Under the pieces are notes generated by a model. The model was given only the letters and a program-made list of their open reading frames with translations. It was not told where the DNA came from and did not search any database. This document shows positions 21,206 to 31,800 of a stretch of 64,000 nucleotides of DNA, one piece after another. The stretch covers positions 1,054,001 through 1,118,000 of the forward strand of contig JAPEHQ010000002.1 of NCBI GenBank assembly GCA_027405735.1, given 5' to 3'. Origin of the DNA: Mucor racemosus. Lineage: Eukaryota > Mucoromycota > Mucoromycetes > Mucorales > Mucoraceae. The number at the start of each line of letters is the position of its first letter. The first letter of the stretch is position 1. A program made the position numbers and the translations under genes.

Positions 21206-24200
21206 TTAAAAGAGACCTAAAACATTTCCCTCATCGTCCAAATCAACATCAAAGAAACAAGGTCGAGTAGGTAATCCAGGCTAACGATTTTTTTTTAGAT
21301 TGAATCAAAGCATATAAATGTTTGTTTAAAACTTACCATGGTTTGCATCTCTCCAACCAAAGGATAAAGAAAGCCAGCACCTACTGAAGCTCTGATATCA
21401 CGGATAGGCACTGTAAATCCAGAGGGAGCACCTTTCAACAATGGATCATGACTAAAACTATATTGTGTTTTAGCCATACAGATAGGAAGTGAGGCAAAGC
21501 CTTGTCGAGTGTAGGTAGCAATTTTTTCTTTAGCCAAATCACTGTATTCCACAGCCTCTGCTCCGTATATTTCCTTACAAATAGTTTCAATTTTTTTGTC
21601 AATGGGAATATCAAGATCGTACAAAAATTTAAACTTTTTGGTGGGTTCATTACAAGCAGTAATGACAGCTTTTCCAAGATCAATGGCACCTGCACCTCCT
21701 TCTGCCCAATGGTTACAGGAGACTGCATCACTGGCCCCTGCTTCCAAAGAGATTTCACGAATTAAATCAATTTCAGCATCAGTGTCATTGCTATTATATA
21801 TAAATCAAAACGTTATTACAAAATATAAACTGCATACGATAATGTGCAAAAAAAACTTACGTAAAGCGATTGATTGCAACAACAACTGGCATACCATACT
21901 TTTTGGCATTTTCAATGTGTTTAATCAAATTAGAGCACCCCTCCTTTAAGAGCTCCAAATTTTCTTGATTATAGACGTCGGGCAAAGCCTTGCCAGCAAT
22001 AATAGAAGGTCCATTTCCATGAGTTTTCAACGCACGAATGGTAGCCACCAATACCACAGCATCAGGAATTAGGCCAGAAATACGACATTTAATATCAAAG
22101 AATTTTTCCATGCCCATATCAGCACCAAATCCTGCTTCAGTTACTACATAACCAGGCTCCATATCCTCACATCCATCAATACCAGCCAGCTTTAAAGCAA
22201 TTTTATCTGCCAAAATAGAAGAATTACCATGAGCGATATTAGCAAAAGGACCAGCATGCACAATTGTGGGAGTGCCTTCTAAAGTTTGCATCAAATTAGG
22301 TTTGATAGCGTCCTTCATCAAAACAGTTAATGCACCACCGATGCCTAAATCGTCAGCAGTAACTGGATCACCGGCCTTGGAACTAGCAACTACCATAGCG
22401 CCTAAACGATCTCTCATGTCTTTGAGATCAGTAGCCAAAGCAAGGACAGCCATGACTTCACTGGCTACGCAAATGTCAAATCCAGTGGTGCGTTCTTGTC
22501 CCTTTTCAGTAGGGTTTTGACCAATAGTAATTTTTCGCAAGAAACGATCATTGGTATCTAATCCACGTTGCCAAGTGATAGTAGCTGGGTCAATATCAAG
22601 ACGGGCAAATTTACCTGCTTCCTCAGGTGTTAAATCATTAGGATTTGTTTTATCGATGCCTAATTTCTATAGTTTATTTATATAAATTAGAAAAACTTAT
22701 TTGTGATATGATTTTATTAGCTCATACCTGTAATCGCTTCATCATGACAGGTGCAAATGTTCTGACACCCTTCTTTGCAGGACATAGTCGATTGAATAGA
22801 GCCTGCATACAAAAAAAAGTAGGTACACATTTTTCATAATGTTTAGAAAACAATAAACAAGCAAGGGGTGGGGGGGGAGATTTGGGGGATATTTCTTTGG
22901 TGCATGAATAACGTACCTTATCAGTTTGAGTTTTTTCATGGAACATTCGTGCATCAATTGCAGCAGCTATAAATGGAAAAAGTTAATAACACCATATTGA
23001 AAAAAAAAAAAAAAAAAAAACTTAAGGGTTGCATAATGTACCTAATAAATTATTAGCAGCGGTGACAGCATGCAGATCACCAGTTAAATGTAAATTGAAT
23101 TCATCCATTGGAATAACTTGAGAATATCCACCACCAGCAGCACCACCTTTGATACCAAATGTAGGTCCTTGAGATGGTTGACGTACACAAGCAAAAGCGA
23201 TTTTATTCAAATGAGCACCTAAAGCTTGCACTAAACCAATTGTAGTGGTTGATTTACCTTCTCCAAGAGGAGTAGGTGTGATACTATAGATTTGTTAGAT
23301 TATTTCTCTTTTAAAATACCTATTTATACATTACCCAGTAACAACTACATAATGTCCATCTTTACGATGATCTAAACGTTTCAACACATCCAAACTAATT
23401 TTAGCTTTTGCCGTACCATAAAGTTCAATTTCATTTGAGGATAAACCCAACTCCTGGCATAGATCAGCAATGTTTTTGGGTGTTTGAGCTCTTGCAATTT
23501 CAATATCTTGAGGTACAGGGGATTTAATCTCCAAAGGAAGAGGAACAATACGTCTTTGACGACTAATATCTAACCAGCGTTTAGCACTTAGTTGAGTGTT
23601 TTCCATCAACATGGCAACTGTCATTGGCCCAACGCCTCCAGGTACGGGTGTAATTGCACTGGCAACTGTTAAAGCCTTGTCATATTCAACATCTCCTACA
23701 AGTCTTGAGCCTGATTTCTTGGATTTGTCTATACAAGGTTTATTGGATCAGCAGGTGTTCCACAAACATTTAAGTAAAGGATATTTGTACCTTCAATAGG
23801 ATTAGTTCCTACATCTATAACAATGGCACCGGGTTTGATCCATTCGCCCTTTACAAAGCCAGGTTTTCCAATGGCCACAACTAATATATCTGCTTCTTTG
23901 ACCTATGTATCAATTGTACAATTAATAAACCTATTTGATATATATATATATTTCTTTCTAAACGAAACCCTCCAGGATTTCCAAATTGGCGGCAATCGAC
24001 AAATCTAACATATAATACTTACAAGAGCTTCGATATTCTTGGTACGAGAATGGCAGATTGTAACTGTTGCATGTTCAGCAACTAATAAAGAAGCAACTGG
24101 AGTACCCTATTTTCATAATATTTTAAATTTTTTCCTGATTGTTTGTTTGTTTGCTTATTTTTATATGCTGATTTACCACAATATCACTTCTTCCGACAAC

Positions 24201-24869
24201 AATAGCTCTCTTTCCTGCAATATCTACGCCTATTTTCCGTAAAAGTTACATTATGCATCAATTATACATATTCAAAGCCATTTACCTGTAGAGCGCAAGA
24301 GATGAATGACACCCTTTGGAGTGCAAGGCAAAAACAATGGTGTTGTTGCCTTCTTTGCCATGTTACCAATGTTAAATGCATGAAAACTAATCAAGTTAGA
24401 AATCTACACAGATTGCGTTATAGTTGTAATTTTTTTTTTTACCCATCCACATCCTTTCTGGGATCAATAGTTTCAATAACAAGACCTTCATTTATATGAG
24501 ATGGTAAAGGCATTTGAACAAGAATACCATGAATCTTGTTATCATCATTCAAATGCTTGACTTTTCTAAGCAAATCTGCTTCTGAAATGTCTTCTGATAA
24601 CTTGACATGATCAAATTCAATACCAACTTCTTGAGCAGCTTTGGCTTTCATACGAACATAAACCGACGAATCTTCTCTAGCACCTACTTGAACTACAACC
24701 AAACGAGGATGATAATGCGCATGTTTGGATTTGATTAAAGCAATATCTTGTTTTACTTTATTTCGAATGTCCCTAAATCATGGATTAATAAAGCTGTATT
24801 TCAAATGAAAGAATGAATATATTGTTACAAAGCTTGGACTTTTCCATCAATAATGTTGGATGCTGTCAT
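21206..24869 (-). CDS. C-1-tetrahydrofolate synthase (trifunctional, cytosolic type)
   Basis: Interconverts one-carbon tetrahydrofolates for purine, thymidylate and methionine synthesis. It combines methylene-THF dehydrogenase, methenyl-THF cyclohydrolase and formate-THF ligase. Thirteen exons: 24869-24829, 24772-24443, 24386-24286, 24229-24177, 24106-24023, 23902-23791, 23728-23335, 23283-23042, 22966-22917, 22802-22728, 22666-21861, 21790-21337, 21280-21206. They give 938 residues, close to yeast Ade3 (946). Dehydrogenase/cyclohydrolase domain: residues 1 to about 300, with Tyr52 and Lys56 in YVRMKAK (catalytic Lys) and [11 protein letters not shown]. Ligase domain: ATP-binding loop [11 protein letters not shown] at about 374-384, then [18 protein letters not shown]. 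The N-terminus [10 protein letters not shown] lacks a mitochondrial presequence, so a cytosolic form is inferred. The phase closes across all twelve introns. It is divergent from the Myb gene, with 262 bp between starts. Confidence 0.97.
22860..22890 (+). other. G-run tract inside a C1-THF synthase intron (possible G-quadruplex)
   Basis: Runs of 4, 8 and 5 G lie close together (GGGGTGGGGGGGG, then TTTGGGGG) in the 114-bp intron 22803-22916, on the non-coding strand. They are unusual in this AT-rich window. Any structural role is inference. Confidence 0.4.
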
Positions 24870-25131
24870 ATTTTATAAAAACAAAAGAAATACTATTTTA
24901 TTGAAATTGATAAAAGACCTATACTTTATATAATCTTGAAAAAAGCCTGAGAAAGTTTTTGTTCTAATATCGATGCGTACAACATACACAAAGATGGTGT
25001 AACTTTGCTTGAACGTACAGGTATAGCATCTATTCAATTGTGTGACTCTCCGGGCTTACTTATAGGCAGATATAGTACATATAGTATAATAGAATGTTTT
25101 GGCAGATATATCTTGTATTTTACTTAAAAAT
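24870..25131. promoter_or_regulatory. Bidirectional promoter between C1-THF synthase and Myb gene
   Basis: The two ATGs diverge with 262 bp between them, so this stretch must hold both promoters. The stretch 25060-25095 carries TATAGTACATATAGTATAAT, a TATA-like sequence about 40-70 bp upstream of the Myb start. No operator is recognised. Confidence 0.55.
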
Positions 25132-26052
25132 ATGATTTCGTCTCATTACACATGTAGTAAAAGATTCTTTTTCCATAATATCATCCGAAATATATCCACA
25201 GCAACATCAAAAACTAAAGAAAAGGCATTAAGCATAAAAGAAACGATACGAAAGCCATGGACAGTACAAGAATCTAAAAAATTGATTGAACTGGTCAAAA
25301 TATACGGGAAAAAATGGAAAACAATCTCGCCACATTTTTCAGACAGAAATGAAGCAGCACTTAGTGGAAGGTTCAACTACATTGCGCAAAGTATGTAAAT
25401 GATATTTGCATCATGCACGTAATAAACTTACATTTATATACAAGGATCTACAGGGGAAATGTATTGTTGTTTAGACAAAGACAAGGGAAAATTGCCCTGG
25501 TCAAATCAAGACGATGAATTACTATTATCGCTCTGTCAGGAACATGGGCTCAAATGGACAAAATTAACACCCTTTTTCAAGCATAGAAATAGCAATGGAT
25601 TAATGCAACGATATTTTCGACTAAAAGCAAGAGAAATGCCGGATATAAAATTAGGACGTTGGTCCAAATCCGACAGTGATAAATTACTGGAACTAATAAA
25701 ACGATATGGCACAGATTGGGTGAGGATAACAGCAGAAATGAAAACAAGAACAATGATACAATGCAGATCACGGCATCGATACATTTGTTTACAAAACACA
25801 CACATTGGGCAACCCATCGTTAAAGCAAAATTGGATAATACCTCATTTTTTGATTCAAGAAAATATTATAAATTAGATTTAAATCCAAATATCATTGAAA
25901 CCAGGGATTGGAAACACGAAGAAATATTGGAAATGAATCAATTATATCATGAATTAGGTTCAATGGAATTAGTTCAACATCGATTAAGTGTAAAGAGAGG
26001 ATTAAAAGACATGTGGAAGCATTATTATGCACATGATGATGAAAATAAATAA
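25132..26052 (+). CDS. Four-repeat Myb/SANT DNA-binding protein
   Basis: Probable nuclear DNA-binding protein of 288 residues in two exons (25132-25390 and 25445-26052; 54-bp intron, GTATGT..ACAAG). Four tandem Myb-like repeats are visible with spaced tryptophans or aromatics. Repeat 1, residues about 41-86 (PWTVQESKKLIELV..WKTI). Repeat 2, about 103-148 (PWSNQDDELLLSLC..WTKL). Repeat 3, about 155-205 (RWSKSDSDKLLELI..WVRI..RTMIQCRSRHR). A weaker repeat 4, about 240-285 (DWKHEEILEMNQLY). Repeat 3 is the most canonical. The ATG at 25132 is the first in frame; an upstream TTG is not used. The Arg-rich N-terminus could be nuclear or possibly mitochondrial. Targets are unknown. Confidence 0.88.
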
Positions 26053-26229
26053 TTTATTTTATGCTATGTATAAAATGTGTGTATAAATATGAATGATATC
26101 AAATGTCAAAATGAATTATTAAGGAGTAAGAGACAGAGAGAGAGAAAGAGAGAGAAAGGGGGTAAAAAAAAAAACGAATAAAGAAAAAGGGGGAATATGT
26201 TAGGAGATTGTTTGAATAGGATATGATGA

Positions 26230-26703
26230 TTATTGCTTCGAATCAGTAATAACTACAGGCGTAGATGTACGATAATCACCATAAGCTGGTGGACTATAAT
26301 TATCTTGCATTGGCAAAAATGAGGGAGGTCGAATAGTGCTTGGTCTTTGAGGTGATGAAGATGGCAAGAACGGTGGCGAAGAAATGTTTCGAGATCCATA
26401 AATCTTTTCAAGCAATGATTCCCGTTTCGATAATTTCTTTTGAGGTGTCATAATGACTAGAGGAGCCGCTTTTGTTTGTTGAACAATTTGATGGCCTTGT
26501 TTAATCATAGCAGGTTGATACATGTCAATTTCCTTCTTTTGAAGTGATAATTGTCTTTCTTGTGCTTGAAGACGTTGTTCTAAATCAAAGAGTTCTCGCC
26601 TTCTATTGCTTGCTTTATTCATTAGAATGTAAATACCAATGATAGCAAGCGAAAATATGATTGAAATGATTGCAATGAATAAGATTTGATTTGTATTTGG
26701 CAT
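26230..26703 (-). CDS. Small single-pass membrane protein with PY motif
   Basis: 157 residues, one exon. A short N-terminus precedes one transmembrane segment (about residues 7-28, ILFIAIISIIFSLAIIGIYI). Then come a basic stop-transfer (NRRR), a Gln/Glu-rich probable coiled coil (about 36-62) and a Pro/Ser-rich tail with PPAY at 138-141. PPxY motifs bind WW domains of Nedd4/Rsp5 ubiquitin ligases. An adaptor or substrate role at membranes is a possible reading, not a demonstrated one. No family is recognised. It ends 178 bp from the convergent Myb gene and starts 158 bp from the stop of the cyclotransferase gene upstream of it. Confidence 0.75.
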   Translation of the reverse strand: MPNTNQILFIAIISIIFSLAIIGIYILMNKASNRRRELFDLEQRLQAQERQLSLQKKEIDMYQPAMIKQGHQIVQQTKAAPLVIMTPQKKLSKRESLLEKIYGSRNISSPPFLPSSSPQRPSTIRPPSFLPMQDNYSPPAYGDYRTSTPVVITDSKQ

Positions 26704-26861
26704 TTTTTTTTATATATATCACTAGAAAAAAACGAGAGAAAAAGAGAGAAAGAGAGAGATAAATCAAGAATGATGCTTAAATACAATACAACTTGTGTGC
26801 CATTCTTGTACAAATAAAGAGAATTACATCGTGTATGTTATATATTTTAAGGGAGAACATT

Positions 26862-27970
26862 TTATAATTCATTATGTGGTAAGGGATTTAATTCTAAATA
26901 TTCTGCAGTAAAGGTACGAAAAATGACGGCCAAGTTTTCAACTACAGCCTGATCAATACAATCTGCATTATCCTGCAAGTTTGATATTAAGAGTTTTAGT
27001 TATTATTACCTATATACAATAATAACTACGATTTACTTACTAGTCTGTTATGCCATTCTTTTGGGAATGGATATGGTATCATATGTAAAATATTTACTCC
27101 ACGCGTTAAAAATGGAACATGATCATCTCCTATCATTTCTCCTCTGTATGTTAAGAAAGAATTTGGATTAAACAGAGATATTAAGGCTTCACCCGTTTTC
27201 GCTGAAATGGTTTTGAGAATTGATTGGTAATTTAATCTATTTTCAAGATTTATCAATTTATCAAACAACCAACTTGTAGAACGATAAAAATTTGGGAATT
27301 GCGAATTAGTTGCCCCTAATAAATCCAACAAAACCATTACTTCTATTTGATCTAATTTGTTCTTGAATGTTTTCTTTGGATGAGATATTAATGTAGATTC
27401 CCAATGTTGGGCTAAATGTCTAGCTCCATAAATCGAATCTGTTGGGCTCCATTGCTGAAATGCTTCTTCTCCATCAAAAAATATCATTTGAACTGTCTTT
27501 TCTCCACTATAATAGTTTGTTGATAGCAAATCATTTAATGTTTCTGCGATATTCATCAAGATACCACAGGGAACAGCACTATCAGTTGCTCCAATAAATT
27601 CAAAATCTGGTGAATACATGGAATCATAATGTGCTGCTAATACAAGTCGAGATGGTTTATCAATATTTTGAGTAACAATCACATTTGCAAATGTTTTGTT
27701 TCCAAAAGGTGTTACATCTTCAAATTCATCTATTTCTACATGCCAATCCAATTTTTGAAAGTGATCTATGATATATTGACGTACTTGCTTATTTGCTAAT
27801 GTACCCGAGACTCTTTCAACCAACAAAGGTTTCATCAAACTGCCGTTGACAGACAGTCTTTCTTGATTGTTTAATTTGGATAAATATCTTAGAGATTCAT
27901 TTGACAAGGATTTATAACAGTATATCAGCTGGAATAGTGATAAAAATATCAAGAATATTGAGCTTTTCAT
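26862..27970 (-). CDS. Glutaminyl-peptide cyclotransferase (secreted, M28-fold zinc enzyme)
   Basis: Converts N-terminal Gln/Glu of secreted peptides to pyroglutamate. Two exons, 27970-27041 and 26972-26862 (68-bp intron), give 346 residues, near the size of human QC. A signal peptide is evident at residues 1-18 (hydrophobic core ending YC). The zinc-site residues can be placed by comparison with the family: Asp130 in GATDSAVPC, Glu169 in FFDGEEAF (Glu168 the general acid/base) and His296 in LHMIPYPFP. Asp216 in LLDLLGA corresponds to the conserved active-site Asp. [14 protein letters not shown] is also diagnostic. The intron falls right after the WHNRL segment and the model finishes with the family's DN.DCID. 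I see no inactivating change. Other M28 peptidases are less likely given these motifs. Confidence 0.95.
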
Positions 27971-28383
27971 GGTTTAGACAAAAGGTTCAAAGGAAAAAAA
28001 AAGGAAAGAAAAGAGTTGCCCAGCGTCTGTACCCCTCAACTAATAGTAGTAGTAGTAGTAGTAGTCTTTCAAGTTCAGTTTTTTCATAATTTATGTCTCA
28101 CAAGAAGAATTCCATGTTTTATTCTTAAAATACAATTGCATTATATAAAAATATTACTGCCAAGGTCTATTTATGCTGGAGATTATAAAAAAACAATTTA
28201 TACAAGGACGAAGTATGTTTATTGATGAGAAAAAATTCTTTAAATCTGAATATGAGAGACTTTTTTTGTTGTTGTTGTTGTTGCCAACTGGCATTTTTTT
28301 AAACAAGAATGAGGATGAAATCTATCAAAGATTCTTCTTCAAAAAGAGAGAGAGAGAGAAGGAGAGAGAGAAGGGGTATTTTA
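27971..28383. other. Intergenic spacer with AGT and GA microsatellites
   Basis: Holds the promoter of the cyclotransferase gene and the 3' end of the zinc-finger gene. An AGT trinucleotide run lies at about 28044-28065 and a GA-rich run at about 28341-28372. The open frames across it are low-complexity artefacts. Confidence 0.6.
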
Positions 28384-28830
28384 TTAATAATGATAAAGTT
28401 GGGTGTGATTAGATAAATTGCCTTGAGAATGAAATCGTCGTTGACATATTGAACATCTCAAGGAATTTGATAAAGATTGTCGACGAATTTTAGCATCTAG
28501 TTGAAATAAAGCACGATCAGTAAAATACGATGAAGTAGGTGAAATGTTATCAACAGCAGCATCATCATCATCATCTTCGTCTATTAATTCTTCTTCATCT
28601 GAATACTCTTCATCAAAAAATGGAGATAATAATTGTTGTTGAGATAAAGCATTCATAATGCATTTTTCTTGATATTCTCCAAGTGGCCATTCTTGTAAAT
28701 TATTTAATGATAGTGCTGGTAGTGTAGATGATAGAGATGTCTTTTTTGTTTTATCTTGTGAATTGGTTTTCATGTTGGATGTAGAGCTAGTGGAATTTGT
28801 TGATGTTGTTGAAGTATTGATTGGAAACAT
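28384..28830 (-). CDS. Small single C2H2 zinc-finger protein with acidic region
   Basis: 148 residues, one exon. The N-terminus is Ser/Thr/Asn-rich (1-40) and followed by a strongly acidic stretch (about residues 72-92, DEEYSDEEELIDEDDDDD). A single C2H2 finger lies at the very C-terminus, with Cys126, Cys129, His142 and His147 (C-x2-C-x12-H-x4-H). The layout suggests a transcriptional regulator with an acidic activation-type region; target unknown. It starts only 69 bp beyond the stop of the RalGAP gene on the same strand, so its promoter probably lies within or overlaps that gene's 3' end (TTATATGG near 28884). Confidence 0.8.
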   Translation of the reverse strand: MFPINTSTTSTNSTSSTSNMKTNSQDKTKKTSLSSTLPALSLNNLQEWPLGEYQEKCIMNALSQQQLLSPFFDEEYSDEEELIDEDDDDDAAVDNISPTSSYFTDRALFQLDAKIRRQSLSNSLRCSICQRRFHSQGNLSNHTQLYHY

Positions 28831-28899
28831 TAATAAAGGAAAATAATAAAAGTTGAAAAGAGGTGTTGAAAAATGGAGCTTTCTTATATGGCCCCATTT

Positions 28900-31800
28900 T
28901 TATAGTTGTTCTTCTGGCATAAAGATTTTTTCCATGAATTGTTCATAACTCCTATATTGTAGTGTTCTTAGTTTCATTTGCCTCTCTGCTTATGCATTTG
29001 AATAAGACTTACCAATTTGCTACTTTGTGCCTATTAGTGATAGTTTTTACATCATTGGATCTTTGTGCATAAACACATTTATAGAATGAATATAGATTTG
29101 TATGCACGGATGCACGGAACGCATCAATGGCAGTGGATCTAACAAGACACCCCAGGATGGATTGTGATACAATCATTCGATCAAATAATGGTCCAAAATA
29201 TGGAATCTAGGGTTTCTTTTTGAGTGAAACCAAATTAACAAACATGAATAGTTTCCAACTAACCTTTGAATCACGATAAACTTGAATTGAATACAAATTG
29301 TCTGGTAATGGCGTAACTATAATTTGTGCATTGCCAAAATCACCACCAATGGTATCAATTTTATAGTCTCGGTCATGCTCATTCCAGATAATATGTACGT
29401 GATCATTACCTATATGTCGTTTCTGAATAGAGGATTAGTATGAGAAATTTTAGCCAAACGTGAGCAAATCACAAAAACCTTTTTTAATTGCTTGGGATCA
29501 GACACATCTGTCGGCATTTTAGTAACATCATGAAATATCATTTCAATGCTTGATGAACAATAATAAGATGCTTTTGTACCATTTGTTAAATTCCTTTCTA
29601 GACCACCAAGATATCCTGTATGTGTTGCAATATCAATATCCCAGCCTAAACTGTTGACAAATGCATTGTATTTAACTGAGCCCCGGCTATTTTGTAGAAT
29701 ACTCTGCTCGTCTTCTTGACCATGAGCTACGTAAATTAAACCGATTTTCATGGTTTCACGCCTGATTTTTTTTATATACAAGATTGTTAGAATTTTCTAT
29801 TGTTAAATCACATAATCATTAGCTCACCCATGCTTTCTGTCCAATCCTCTTAAATCTCGATATAATGCAGGAGTTTTGTTCAACATTTGAAAAGAACCAT
29901 TCTTTAAATGGTGATAATGAATAAACCCCATATGGCTCATTAATAATCTACTTTGTTGAAACGGTACGTTTGATTTCTCGGCTTCACTGGGAAATGCTGG
30001 CAAAAAGTCTTTTCTGGAACTGAAATTAGCCATCATCAGATGTGTTTGCATAGATTCGCCACGTTTCAAAACGCCATCTTCAGTTTCTTTTTTTCTCAAC
30101 ATGTTCATTTTTGAATACCAAAGTTGACTGCATGAATTTGTGTTAAATCATAGGGTTAAAGAAAAAAGAAAAACAACTTACACATCTGATTCTTGTTGTT
30201 GGTTATTCTCTGCTTCTTTTTGTAAATAATCATCAAGTTGGGACCCGAGATTTCCGACCATTTCAGTTTGTAATAAAGTTTCAGTGCTTGGTACATTCAG
30301 TGGCAAACTAGGGTCTAATAAGCAATCTGGGTGTAAATCACCAATTCTAATATATGTATAAAAAAAATGTCAAGTTTTTGCATTTGAATATCAAATATTT
30401 CATTTTTACTTTTTCAATAAATTGTCCATTGGATCTTGGAAATGCTCTGATGAATCTTGCCTTTTTCGGATATCTCGAGGTCTATTGTATATTTTAGATT
30501 ATGATTATAATACGCAATCATTGTTAAACTTACACTTCATCTTCTGGTAGCTGGATACAAACATCTTGCCTCAACACAAAGTTATTCTTTATGGAATAAT
30601 CAGTTTCAGATTTACCAAGTTTTGGTTCTAATTGAGTATCCCAGACATATCTGCCAGTAAGATCTCTGATAATCATTCTAGCTTGAGCTTCTCTTGATTG
30701 AGTTTTCGGTAATTCTATAAATCCAACAATGGTTGTGTCATTAAATGAGAAATATTGATACTGGTGATATTCTGCATCATCTTGAGAAACACCAGGTCCA
30801 ATAATAGTACTATGAATAGTAGCTGGTCCATAAGGAGGTGCAAAATTATTAAAATGATGGAGTAAGTGTAATAATACAGCTTCGGCTGATTCCTTTACGT
30901 ATCCTCGGTCATTTTCAGGGACATCAGGGCCCATAACCTCCTCTTGTTGATGAAATGCTGGTCGTTTTTCAGATGATTTAAATTTAAATGAAACTTCCTT
31001 CATCTTGTTTTGAGTCAATCTATTGCTGTTGGGTGAGTGAGGTAATAATTTATCGCTATTTTCTAAAGTTGTATGCAATGCAAGTTCAATAACATCAAAG
31101 ACAAGTTGACAAAGATCCGTTTCTGTTAAAATAATCGGTTCAATTGACATGATCCATTCCAATAAACAACTGAATAATTTCGATATAATAAATCCTCTAC
31201 CACCTTTAGAGCTTTTTTCGTAATATTTCAAATGAATATTTAATGAATCAATAACTCTAGTAAGGATTTCTTGAACCAAAATCTAAATGAAAATTCTGTT
31301 GTCAAAAACATAAAGGGAAATGTTTCACTAAATACTTACTCCTTCAGGATCTAATTTATCCTTATATACTTGCGCAATCGTGTTTAAACAATCGCATACT
31401 GTATTCACGATTGAAATATTACACCAATATAAATGATTCACCAAAGAAAGTATACATTCATGCACAATATCATGCTGAGGTTCATCGCAGGATAATAATT
31501 CATCCAATATCAATGCACATAAAGCTCCTAATAACATGCAATGCGAATCCGTATCTTGCTCCAGTTGGGGTATGTGGCCCACATTGACTAGTTGAATAAA
31601 TACATTCTTGAGCCATACTTTAACATCTGCAAAAGAGAATGATTTTCCTTGATGAAATCCCTGAATCCAGGACACGTCCAATTCATCAATTTGTATAGTA
31701 ACATTTCTTAAATGATTCGAGATGGACACTAAAGATCCTAGTATTGTAATACAACTTTTTCTGACATTGCAAGGTATTATTTCACGAGGCGAGTTATCAT

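Noticed and set aside
25099..25131. Upstream TTG start for the Myb gene
   Set aside because: TTG is not a normal eukaryotic start. The first in-frame ATG is at 25132, and an in-frame stop lies just upstream at 25090.
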